From Sphingomonas yunnanensis (GTDB lineage: Bacteria > Pseudomonadota > Alphaproteobacteria > Sphingomonadales > Sphingomonadaceae), in assembly GCF_019898765.1 (NCBI RefSeq), contig NZ_JAIOKB010000008.1, forward strand, positions 109,868-173,867: a stretch of 64,000 nucleotides of DNA, written 5' to 3'. This document shows positions 17,486 through 25,002 of this stretch, in pieces. Under the pieces are notes generated by a model. It was given only the letters and a program-made list of their open reading frames with translations, was not told the DNA's origin and searched no databases. The translations under genes were made by a program, and so were the position numbers. The stretch's first letter is position 1, and every line of letters starts with the position of its first letter.

Positions 17486-18220
17486 TTACACCGTTCGCCG
17501 CGCCAGCGCGCGGCGACGCTGGTCGGTCTCCTTGCGCGCGCGCTCCACCGCTTCGGTCTCGGTGACGTCGAGCAGATAGTCGATCACGCGGCTGAGATGG
17601 TCGCGCATCGCGTTGCGCGCGTCCGCCGGCGAGCGCGCCTCCAACGCGGCGAGGATGCGGCCGTGCTCGGCGAGGCGGCTCTCGGTGCCGAGACTCCCGG
17701 CCTTGAGCAGCACCTCGCGCGCCAGCGGCGAGCGGAAGCGCATGTCCCAGAAGTCGGTCACGGCCGAGATGATCACCGCGTTACCGGTCGCCTCGGCGAT
17801 GGCGATATGAAAGCGGCGGTCGGCGTCCTCGGCGACCTCGTCGCGCGCCATGTCGCCTAGCAGCGCGCGTAGCTCGGCGAGCTGCTCGGCGTCGATCTCG
17901 GTCGCCGCCACGGCCGCCACCTCGCCCTCGAGCAGCCGCCGCGCCTCGGTGATCTCGAACGCGCCGATATCGAGCTCCTGCTCGACGTGGGGCGTCGCGG
18001 CGGCGAGCACGAACACGCCCGAGCCCTTGCGCGCCTCGACCAGCCCCTGCATCTCCAACGCGATCATCGCCTCGCGGATCGTCGGCCGGCTCACCCCGAA
18101 CCGCTCGGTCAGGTCGCGCTCGGCCGGCAGCCGCGCGCCGACGGGGTAGACGCCCGCGACGATGTCGGTGACGATCGACTGCACGATCTTGCGGTACAAT
18201 TTGCCGCCATGCTCGGCCAC
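17486..18220 (-). CDS. FadR-subfamily GntR transcriptional regulator
   Basis: A 244-residue repressor. The winged helix spans about residues 5-75 (IVAGVYPVGARLPAERDLTE, RFGVSRPTIREAMIALEMQG, EARKGSGVFV). The all-helical FCD effector domain follows, with the metal-binding pattern DRRFHIAIAEATGN and a later H near RNAMRDHLSRV. The GTG at 18218-18220 has GAGGAG nine bases upstream and gives the usual N-terminal length; a TTG-initiated frame extends to 18307. FCD regulators typically answer sugar acids. It lies between the uronate operon and the divergent oxidoreductase operon, both preceded by similar palindromes, so it probably controls both. Confidence 0.9.
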   Translation of the reverse strand: MAEHGGKLYRKIVQSIVTDIVAGVYPVGARLPAERDLTERFGVSRPTIREAMIALEMQGLVEARKGSGVFVLAAATPHVEQELDIGAFEITEARRLLEGEVAAVAATEIDAEQLAELRALLGDMARDEVAEDADRRFHIAIAEATGNAVIISAVTDFWDMRFRSPLAREVLLKAGSLGTESRLAEHGRILAALEARSPADARNAMRDHLSRVIDYLLDVTETEAVERARKETDQRRRALARRTV

Positions 18221-18310
18221 GCGCGTCAGCTCCTCAGCATCGCGACGCGTCCGTTCGTCGCCGTCCGGCTCAGCCTTGTTCCTCGTCCGCCCGCTCGCCC
18301 CCGTCAAGCC

Positions 18311-18345
18311 TTGTCAGCGCATCTCCGCGTGAAAATGCCTGACAA
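18311..18345. promoter_or_regulatory. Spaced inverted repeat TTGTCAG...CTGACAA
   Basis: Two perfect 7-bp arms, 18311-18317 and 18339-18345, are separated by 21 bp in the shared control region of the regulator and the DUF1080 operon. It could be a second operator or promoter element. Confidence 0.35.
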
Positions 18346-18357
18346 TGTACTTGCATG

Positions 18358-18368
18358 TGGCCCGACCA
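18358..18368 (-). promoter_or_regulatory. Candidate FadR/GntR operator, site 2
   Basis: On the minus strand the site reads TGGTCGGGCCA, identical to the core of site 1 (17304-17316) at ten of eleven positions. It lies between the regulator gene and the DUF1080 gene, 90 bp before the latter, in a position to control both. Confidence 0.5.
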
Positions 18369-18457
18369 AGATCTACGCCACGGTCGTGAGAGTGTCTCGA
18401 CGATCGCCTGTGACGGGCACGGATCGAGCACCCGCTATACGTGTGAGGGGAGAGACG

Positions 18458-19864
18458 GTGGTTCGCACACTCGCGTTGCTGGCGCTGGCGGTCTTGCCAT
18501 CGAGCGCCCTCCCTGTCGCCGCGGCGGCACAATCGAGTGCCGCCCGCGAGAGCGCCGCGCCATGGCGCGACCTGATGCCCAAGCCCGGTCTCGCCGGCTG
18601 GCACCGCACCGGCGGCAACGCCACCTATGAGGTGATCGGCGACGAGCTGGTCGGCCGCGCGGTGATCGGCAAGGGCAACAGCTGGCTCGTCTCGGACCAA
18701 CGCTACGGCGACTTCATCGTCGAGTTCGACGCCAAGACCGACCCGACGCTCAACTCGGGGATGATGATTCGCGGCCAGAGCCGGCCCGACTACCGCAACG
18801 GCGTGGTCTTCGGCTATCAGGCGGAGATCGACCCGTCGTCGCGCGCGTGGAGCGCGGGCCTGTACGACGAGCAGCGCCGTCAGTGGCTGTACACGCTGGG
18901 GCGCAACGAGGCGGCGCGCAAATCCTTCCGCTCGGGCGACTGGAACCACTATCGCGTCGAGGCGATCGGCAACCGGCTGCGTACCTTCATCAACGGCGTG
19001 CCCGCCGCCGACATCGTCGACGACACCGACGCGCGCGGCTTCCTCGCCTTCCAGGTCCACGCGCTGCCCGACGCGGTCGCCGCCAAGGGTCCGGAGGTCC
19101 GCTTCAAGGGCCTGCGCATCATCACGCAGGACCCGAAGCGCTACGCCATGCCCGAGAACCGGCTCGAGCAGCAGGGGTGGCAGTCGAACGCGCTCACCGC
19201 GGCCGAGCGCCGCGCCGGCTGGACGCTGCTGTGGGACGGTCGCACCGGCAAGGGCTGGCGCGCGGCCAAGAGCGGCGGCTTTCCCTCGCATGGCTGGACG
19301 ATCGCGAACGGCGTGCTGTCGGTCGAGAAGAGCGCGACCGAGGCGGCGCGCGGCGGCGACATCGCCACCGCGGCGACCTACAAGGATTTCGAGCTGTCGG
19401 TCGATTTCCGCCTCTCCGAGGGCGCGAACAGCGGGATCAAATATCTGCTGCCGCCGGGGCCGAACGGCGGCGTGTCGAACGTCGGCTTCGAGTATCAGCT
19501 GCTCGACGACGCGCGCCACCCCGACGCCAAGATGGGCCGCGACGGCAACCGCACGCTGGCCTCGCTGTACGACCTGATCCCGGCGCGCAACCTCTCGGAC
19601 CCGGACAGCCCGGGCAAGCGCGCCAACCCGCCGGGCGAGTGGAACCGCGCCACGGTGCTGGTGCGCGGCAATCACGTCGAGCATTGGCTCAACGGCTTCA
19701 AGGTAGTCGAGTATGAGCGCGGCTCGGCCGAGCTGAAGGCGCTGATCGCGCAGAGCAAGTTCGCGCAGGTCGCGGGCTTCGGCGAGACCGCCGACGGCGC
19801 CATCCTGCTGCAGGACCACGGCGACACGGTCGACTTCCGCTCGATCAAGCTGCGCAAGTTCTGA
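18458..19864 (+). CDS. Exported two-domain DUF1080 protein (3-keto-glycoside hydrolase/lyase family)
   Basis: A 468-residue protein with a signal peptide (residues 1 to about 25, ending AAAAQSS). Two tandem copies of the DUF1080 / 3-keto-disaccharide hydrolase beta-sandwich follow: domain 1 about 33-225 (GLAGWHRTGGNATYEVIGDE, NSGMMIRGQ, GDWNHYRVEAIGN, TFINGVP), domain 2 about 248-467 (GWTLLWDGRTGKGWRAAKSG, FELSVDFRLSEGANSGIKY, YDLIPARN, GEWNRATVLVRGNHVEHWLNG). Members of this family cleave glycosides after oxidation of the sugar at C3. The start is GTG with GGGGAGAG upstream. It leads an operon with three exported Gfo/Idh/MocA oxidoreductases, the kind of enzyme that makes 3-keto sugars. Confidence 0.88.
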   Translation: MVRTLALLALAVLPSSALPVAAAAQSSAARESAAPWRDLMPKPGLAGWHRTGGNATYEVIGDELVGRAVIGKGNSWLVSDQRYGDFIVEFDAKTDPTLNSGMMIRGQSRPDYRNGVVFGYQAEIDPSSRAWSAGLYDEQRRQWLYTLGRNEAARKSFRSGDWNHYRVEAIGNRLRTFINGVPAADIVDDTDARGFLAFQVHALPDAVAAKGPEVRFKGLRIITQDPKRYAMPENRLEQQGWQSNALTAAERRAGWTLLWDGRTGKGWRAAKSGGFPSHGWTIANGVLSVEKSATEAARGGDIATAATYKDFELSVDFRLSEGANSGIKYLLPPGPNGGVSNVGFEYQLLDDARHPDAKMGRDGNRTLASLYDLIPARNLSDPDSPGKRANPPGEWNRATVLVRGNHVEHWLNGFKVVEYERGSAELKALIAQSKFAQVAGFGETADGAILLQDHGDTVDFRSIKLRKF

Positions 19865-19889
19865 TGGTCGCTGGGCGTCTGCCAGCCGG

Positions 19890-19979
19890 TGCCCCTGCGG
19901 AGGCCGGGGCCCAGTTGGGGAACGACGGTGTATCGAACGCCAGCTTTCCCGCCTGGGCCCCGGCCTTCGCCGGGGCACG
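19890..19979. repeat. Family-A paired-hairpin repeat, copy 2
   Basis: The left arm GGAGGCCGGGGCCCAGTTGG GG and the right arm CCTGGGCCCCGGCCTTCGCC GGGGCAC face each other around about 30 bp. It lies between the DUF1080 gene and the first Gfo/Idh/MocA gene, so it would be transcribed within the operon mRNA. Confidence 0.85.
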
Positions 19980-20020
19980 AGAAAAGCATAGATAGTAACG
20001 ACCCCAGGGGAGGCACCACG

Positions 20021-21337
20021 ATGTTCGACCGTCGAACGATGATCAAGGGCGGCGCCGCGACGATCGGCGCAATGGCGTTCACCGCCAAGAGCTACGCGCA
20101 GATCAAGGGCGCCAACGACCGCATCCGCGTCGGCATCGTCGGCGTCAACGGGCGCGGCCAGGCGCATATGAGCGCCTTCTCGAAGCAGCCCAACGTCCAG
20201 GTGACGCATTTCGCCGACGTCGACTCGACCGTGCTGGCCAAGCGTGCCGCCGAGTTCGCCGAACGGTCCGGCACCAAGGTGAAGACGGTCGGCGACTATC
20301 GCAGGCTGCTCGACCGCAAGACCGTCGACGTCGTCACCGTCGCCACGCCCGACCATTGGCACGCCAAGGTGGCGATCGACGGCATGGACGCGGGGCGCAA
20401 CGTCTATATCGAGAAGCCGGTCGGCATCGCGCCCGCCGAGGGCGAGGCGCTGATCGCCACCCAGCAGCGCACCGGGCGCGTGCTCCAGGTCGGCAACCAG
20501 CAGCGCTCCAGCATCGAGACGCGCCAGCTGCTCGACCTGATCCGCGCCGGCGAGCTGGGTGACGTCTACGAGGCGCAGACCTGGTACGCCAACAACCGCA
20601 AGTCGATCGGCAAGGGCGAGGAGATCGCGCCGCCGCCCAACCTCGACTGGAACATGTGGCAGGGGCCGCGCCCACGCGGGCCGTATCGCTCCAACCTGGT
20701 CCACTATAACTGGCATTGGTTCTGGAAGTACGGCACCGGCGAGATCTGCAACAACGCGCTGCACGAGCTGGACATCGCGCGCTGGCTGATGGGCGTCACC
20801 TACCCCAAGACGGTGAGCGCGCGCGGCGACCGGCGCTTCTTCCGCGGCGACGACTGGGAGATGTACGACACGCTCGCGCTGACGCTCGGCTATGACGACG
20901 GCCGCGTGATCCGCTGGGACGGCGAGAGCTGCAACGGCATGCTGCGCTACGGTCGCGGTCGCGGGACGTTGCTGCTCGGCACCAAGGGCTCGGCGGTGGT
21001 CGATCGCAACGGCTTCGAGCTGTACGACCTCGCCGGCAAGCAGGTGCGCGAAGTGAAGGCGGCGGCCTCGTCCGAGACCACCGGCACGGTCGGCGAGGGC
21101 GCGCTCGACGTGCTCCACGCCGCCAACTTCCTCGCCGTGGTGCGTGGGCAGGAGCAGGCGCTGCACTCGCCGATCCAGGAGGGGCATATCAGCACGACAT
21201 TGTGCCACCTCGGCAACATGGCCTATCGCACCGGCGGGGCGATCACCGTCGACCCGGCGACCGGCAGGCCCAACGAGGCGGCGGCGCAGAAGCTCTGGTC
21301 GGTCGACTATGAGCCCGGCTGGGAGGTGCGCGCCTGA
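20021..21337 (+). CDS. Exported Gfo/Idh/MocA family oxidoreductase 1
   Basis: A 438-residue NAD(P)-dependent sugar oxidoreductase. The N-terminus MFDRRTMIKGGAATIGAMAF resembles a Tat signal, suggesting export of the folded, cofactor-loaded enzyme. The Rossmann domain begins IRVGIVGVNGRGQAH (residue 36 on), with the substrate-site EKPVG motif (YIEKPVGIAP) and the DHWHA segment; the C-terminal half includes WHWFWKYGTGEICNNALHELDIARW. A GGGGAGG ribosome binding site precedes the ATG. Together with the DUF1080 protein it fits glycoside 3-oxidation, but the substrate is unknown. Confidence 0.9.
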   Translation: MFDRRTMIKGGAATIGAMAFTAKSYAQIKGANDRIRVGIVGVNGRGQAHMSAFSKQPNVQVTHFADVDSTVLAKRAAEFAERSGTKVKTVGDYRRLLDRKTVDVVTVATPDHWHAKVAIDGMDAGRNVYIEKPVGIAPAEGEALIATQQRTGRVLQVGNQQRSSIETRQLLDLIRAGELGDVYEAQTWYANNRKSIGKGEEIAPPPNLDWNMWQGPRPRGPYRSNLVHYNWHWFWKYGTGEICNNALHELDIARWLMGVTYPKTVSARGDRRFFRGDDWEMYDTLALTLGYDDGRVIRWDGESCNGMLRYGRGRGTLLLGTKGSAVVDRNGFELYDLAGKQVREVKAAASSETTGTVGEGALDVLHAANFLAVVRGQEQALHSPIQEGHISTTLCHLGNMAYRTGGAITVDPATGRPNEAAAQKLWSVDYEPGWEVRA

Positions 21338-21347
21338 GGTGAGCGAG

Positions 21348-22472
21348 ATGGAGGCGAGCGTCGCGCGGTTCGCCGCGATGGGCACGCGGGTCGAGCTGCA
21401 CCTGTTCGGCCGCGCCGCCCCCGACGCGCTCGCCGCCGCGCGCGCCGCGGTGGAAGCGGTGGAGGATGCACTAACCGTGCGGCGCGAGTCGCCCGCGGTG
21501 GCGCTCAACCGGGTGCTGGCGCGCGGGGGCGAGGCGGTGGTCGCGGACTCGCTGCTGTGGGAGGCGCTGCTGGCGGTGGACGCGATGCGGGCCGCGACGG
21601 ACGGGCTGTTCGATCCGTGTGTGGGGGGCGGGCCGGAGCTGCTTCGCGGGTCGTGGGACGAGCACACCCTCTCGCCCGACGCTGTTCCCCGGCGAACGCC
21701 GGGGCCCAGTTGGGAAAGCCTCGGTGGCTCTTGCGAGACGTCCCCCACCCGGACCCCGGCGTCCGCCGGGGCGGAACGGGAGGGGGAAGAGACGATCTCC
21801 CTCCAGTGTGTCTCCCGTGGCGGCGTGGCCGTCGTCGCGTCGTCATCACTACCGCCTTCCCGACTGGGCCCCGGCCTTCGCCGGGGCACAAGCGCGCTCG
21901 AGGCCAACGACGTCTCCCCCCTCTCCCGCTGGTCCGCGCTCGCGATCGACCGGGCCACCCGCCGCGTCGCCGCCGCGCACCCGCTCGCGCTCGACTTCGG
22001 CGGCTTCGGCAAGGGCTACGCGCTCGACCGCGCCGTCGCCGCCCTCCGCAGCGCAGGCGTCATCTCGGCCTTCCTCTCCGCCGGCGAGAGCTCGATCGCG
22101 GTGATCGGCGAGCACCCGCTTGGCGGCGCATGGCCGCTCGCGATCCCGCATCCCGAGATCGATGGCATGTGGCTGAGCGAGCTCGAGCTCACCGACGCCT
22201 CGCTCTCGGTCTCGTCCACCGTCGGCGCCGGCGCGGCGAAGCCAGGCCGCGCCGCGATGATCCGCCCCATCGACGGCGCGATCGTCACCCGCCGCGCGAC
22301 CGCCGTCGCCGTCGCGGCAACCGGCGCCGAGGCCGAGGCGCTCAGCACCGCGCTCCTCGTCGCCGATGCATCCGCCGCCGACCGCCTCCGCGCCGCGGCG
22401 CCGGATCGTCGCTTCCTCTTCCCCCATGACGCGCCGACGCGCGCCGACCGACCGATGGAACTCACCGCATGA
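21348..22472 (+). CDS. ApbE-like FAD:protein FMN transferase carrying repeat-derived insert
   Basis: A 374-residue protein. The N-terminal part (FAAMGTRVELHLFG, AMRAATDGLFDPCVGGG) and C-terminal part (LALDFGGFGKGYALDRAVAA, AVAVAATGAEAEALSTALLV) match ApbE, which attaches FMN covalently to target proteins in the periplasm. Between them, residues about 112-182 are encoded by palindromic family-A repeats inserted in frame, an addition not expected in ApbE. The usual HI-DP-TG motif reads AAMIRPIDG, lacking the His, so activity is uncertain. No signal peptide is seen. The start has GAGG eight bases upstream. Its stop codon overlaps the next start (ATGA). Confidence 0.8.
   Translation: MEASVARFAAMGTRVELHLFGRAAPDALAAARAAVEAVEDALTVRRESPAVALNRVLARGGEAVVADSLLWEALLAVDAMRAATDGLFDPCVGGGPELLRGSWDEHTLSPDAVPRRTPGPSWESLGGSCETSPTRTPASAGAEREGEETISLQCVSRGGVAVVASSSLPPSRLGPGLRRGTSALEANDVSPLSRWSALAIDRATRRVAAAHPLALDFGGFGKGYALDRAVAALRSAGVISAFLSAGESSIAVIGEHPLGGAWPLAIPHPEIDGMWLSELELTDASLSVSSTVGAGAAKPGRAAMIRPIDGAIVTRRATAVAVAATGAEAEALSTALLVADASAADRLRAAAPDRRFLFPHDAPTRADRPMELTA
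21683..21777. repeat. Family-A paired-hairpin repeat, copy 3, inside the ApbE-like gene
   Basis: The left arm TTCCCCGGCGAACGCCGGGG CCCAGTTGGGA and the right arm GGACCCCGGCGTCCGCCGGG GCGGAA lie within an open reading frame. Reading through them adds residues such as VPRRTPGPSW and TRTPASAGAE without any stop codon. The full-length 95-bp element is present. Confidence 0.85.
21857..21890. repeat. Family-A half element inside the ApbE-like gene
   Basis: A single right arm, CGACTGGGCCCCGGCCTTCG CCGGGGCAC, 80 bp after copy 3. With copy 3 it makes up an insert of about 210 bp that keeps the reading frame. Confidence 0.8.
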
Positions 22473-23731
22473 CCGACGACGATTTCGCGCTCTCGCGCCG
22501 CTCCTTCCTCGATCGCGTGCTGGTCGCCTCGGCGGGCGTGGGGATGAGCGTCGCCGCCCCCTGGACCGCGCTCGCCGCGGCCGAGCCGGCGAGCGGCCCG
22601 CGCGTGCGGCTCGGCGTGATCGGCACCGGCGACCGCGGCCGCGCGCTGATCCAGAACATCAACAAGACGCGCAACTGCACCGTCGCCGCTCTGTGCGACC
22701 CGTTCGCGCCGCACATGGCCAAGGCGCGCGCGCTGGTGCCCGCGAGCACGCCCGTCTTCACCGATCACCGCGCGCTGCTCGACGCCAAGGGGATCGACGC
22801 GGTGGTGATCGCCACGCCGCTCGACCTCCACGCGCGGCTCACGATGGAGGCGCTCGACGCGGGCTATCCGGTGTTCTGCGAGAAGGCGATGGCGCGCACG
22901 ATCGCCGATTGCGGGGCGATGGTCACGCGCGCACGCCAGCGCGGCAAGGTGCTCCAGATCGGCCACCAGCGCCTGTTCAACCCGACCTATCTCAACGCGC
23001 TGAAGCGCGCCAAGTCGGGCGAGATCGGCACGATCACGCAGATCCGCGCGAGCTGGCACCGCAATCGCAGCTGGCGCCGCGACGTGCCGGCGGGCGGGCA
23101 GGAGCGCGAGATCAACTGGCGGTTGTACCGCGCGCGCTCGGCCGGGCTGATGACCGAGCTGGCGACGCACCAGCTCCAGGTCGCCAATTGGTTCATGGAC
23201 GGGCTGCCGACGCGCGTGATGGGCTCGGGCAGCATCTGCTTCTGGAAGGACGGGCGCGAGGTCTATGATCAGGTCGCGCTGATCTTTGATTATTCCGAGG
23301 GGCGGAAGGTGATCTACACCTCGATGCTCAACAACGCGCGCTACGGCTGCGAGGAGCAGATCCAGGGCAGCAAGGGCACGATCGAGCCCGAGCTCGGCCG
23401 TATCTATCAGGAAGTCCAGCCCGCCGCCGTCCCCGCGCTCGCCAAGATGCGCAAGGACGTCCAGGCCGGGCGCAAGAACACCGTGCCGATCGGCGGCGCC
23501 ACCTGGTTCCCCGAGCTGCCCGTCACCACGCCGGGCGACTCACTCGGCTGGGGCGAGTATGACGAGACGATGCTCCAGTTCGAGGGCTTCGGCGAGGCAG
23601 TGCGCAGCGGCAAGGAAGTGCCCGGCCTGCTCGCCCAGGCCTATTATGCCAGCGTCGCCTCGCTGCTCGGCGAGCAGGCGATCGACACCGGCCGCGCGCT
23701 CGACTGGCCGACCGACCTCGTCACTGTCTGA
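22469..23731 (+). CDS. Exported Gfo/Idh/MocA family oxidoreductase 2
   Basis: A 420-residue paralogue of the neighbouring oxidoreductases. A Tat-type signal is visible (SRRSFLDRVLVASAGVGMSV), then the nucleotide-binding VRLGVIGTGDRGRALI, the segment DAVVIATPLDLHARL, FCEKAMARTIADCG (the EKP position reads EKA, so the motif's proline is replaced) and GLMTELATHQLQVANWFMDG. The ATG overlaps the stop codon of the ApbE-like gene, indicating coupling. The catalytic-lysine EK pair is kept. Confidence 0.9.
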   Translation: MTDDDFALSRRSFLDRVLVASAGVGMSVAAPWTALAAAEPASGPRVRLGVIGTGDRGRALIQNINKTRNCTVAALCDPFAPHMAKARALVPASTPVFTDHRALLDAKGIDAVVIATPLDLHARLTMEALDAGYPVFCEKAMARTIADCGAMVTRARQRGKVLQIGHQRLFNPTYLNALKRAKSGEIGTITQIRASWHRNRSWRRDVPAGGQEREINWRLYRARSAGLMTELATHQLQVANWFMDGLPTRVMGSGSICFWKDGREVYDQVALIFDYSEGRKVIYTSMLNNARYGCEEQIQGSKGTIEPELGRIYQEVQPAAVPALAKMRKDVQAGRKNTVPIGGATWFPELPVTTPGDSLGWGEYDETMLQFEGFGEAVRSGKEVPGLLAQAYYASVASLLGEQAIDTGRALDWPTDLVTV

Positions 23732-23759
23732 CCCCTACTTCTCCCAAGGACCTGCTGCC

Positions 23760-24938
23760 ATGGACATGATCGATCGCCGTCTCCTGCTCGCCGGTGCCGG
23801 ACTCGTCGGCGCGGGGATCGCCAGTGCGTCGGGCGCGCAGTCAACCGCGGCGGGCAACGGCGTCTCCGCCGAGGGCGCGCCGACCGGCCCCGACCCCAGC
23901 GCCAAGAACCGCCTGCGCTTCGCGGTGATCGGGCTCGACCACTCGCACATCTTCGCCATCACCGACGCGCTGATCCGCGGCGGCGGCACGCTGGTGGCGG
24001 TGCACGCGGGCGACCCCAAGCAGCTCATCCCCTTCCGCAAGCGCTACGGCGACGTGAAGGTGGCGCGCACCGAGGAGGAGATCCTCGCCGACAAAACGAT
24101 CCAGGTCGTCGCCAGTGCCTCCATCCCCGATCTGCGCGCGCCGCTCGGCGTCCGCGTGATGCGCGCGGGCAAGGACTTCCTGTCGGACAAGCCCGGCATC
24201 ACCAGCCTGGATCAGCTCGCCGAGGTGCGCCGCACGATCGCGCAGACCAAGCGCAAGTTCGCGATCATGTATTCGGAGCGGCTCGAGGTACGCGCCGCGG
24301 TCAAGGCGGGCGAGCTGGTCCATGCCGGCGCGATCGGGCGGGTGGTGCAGACGATCAACATCGCGCCGCACCGCGTCAGCGCGCCGACTCGCCCCGATTG
24401 GTTCTGGGACGTGAAGTATTACGGCGGGATCCTCACCGATATCGGCAGCCATCAGGCCGATCAGTTCGTGTTCTACACCGGCTCGACCGAGGCCTCGGTG
24501 GTGGCGTCGCAGGTCGGCAATTTCGCCACGCCGCAGCATCCGAAGTTCCAGGACTTCGGCGACATGATGCTGACGGGCAACGGCGGCGCGGGCTACGTGC
24601 GGGTCGACTGGTACACGCCGGACGGGCTGCCGACCTGGGGCGACGGGCGCGTCTTCATCCTCGGCACCGAGGGCTATATCGAGCTGCGCAAATATGTCGA
24701 CATCGAGGGACGGCCCGGCGGCAACCACCTGTTCCTCGCGGACAAGAAGGGCACCCGCTACATGGACTGCAGCAAGGTGCCGCTGCCGTTCGGGCCGCAG
24801 TTCGTCACCGACGTGGTCGAGCGCACCGAGGTGGCGCAGAACCAGGCGCAGGCGCTGCTCGCCGCCGAGCTGGTGCTGAGCGCGCAGGACAAGGCGCGCA
24901 CGCTCTCGGGCACGCGCCCGCCGGTGCAGGGCGGCTGA
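23760..24938 (+). CDS. Exported Gfo/Idh/MocA family oxidoreductase 3
   Basis: A 392-residue third paralogue, 28 bp after the second. It opens MDMIDRRLLLAGAGLVGAGI (a twin-arginine-free or weak RR export signal), then LRFAVIGLDHSHIFAITDAL; the glycine pattern is GLDHSH, not GxGxxG, so cofactor binding may be altered. A DKPGITSL stretch stands where EKP is usual. The C-terminal domain shows YYGGILTDIGSHQADQFVFY. It may be a substrate-specific or non-redox relative. It ends the operon. Confidence 0.85.
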   Translation: MDMIDRRLLLAGAGLVGAGIASASGAQSTAAGNGVSAEGAPTGPDPSAKNRLRFAVIGLDHSHIFAITDALIRGGGTLVAVHAGDPKQLIPFRKRYGDVKVARTEEEILADKTIQVVASASIPDLRAPLGVRVMRAGKDFLSDKPGITSLDQLAEVRRTIAQTKRKFAIMYSERLEVRAAVKAGELVHAGAIGRVVQTINIAPHRVSAPTRPDWFWDVKYYGGILTDIGSHQADQFVFYTGSTEASVVASQVGNFATPQHPKFQDFGDMMLTGNGGAGYVRVDWYTPDGLPTWGDGRVFILGTEGYIELRKYVDIEGRPGGNHLFLADKKGTRYMDCSKVPLPFGPQFVTDVVERTEVAQNQAQALLAAELVLSAQDKARTLSGTRPPVQGG

Positions 24939-25002
24939 GCGGGGGCGCTAGCGGTCGTGAACCTATTCCCCTCCGTGCCCGGGAGGATCTAGTCTCTCCT
25001 CC

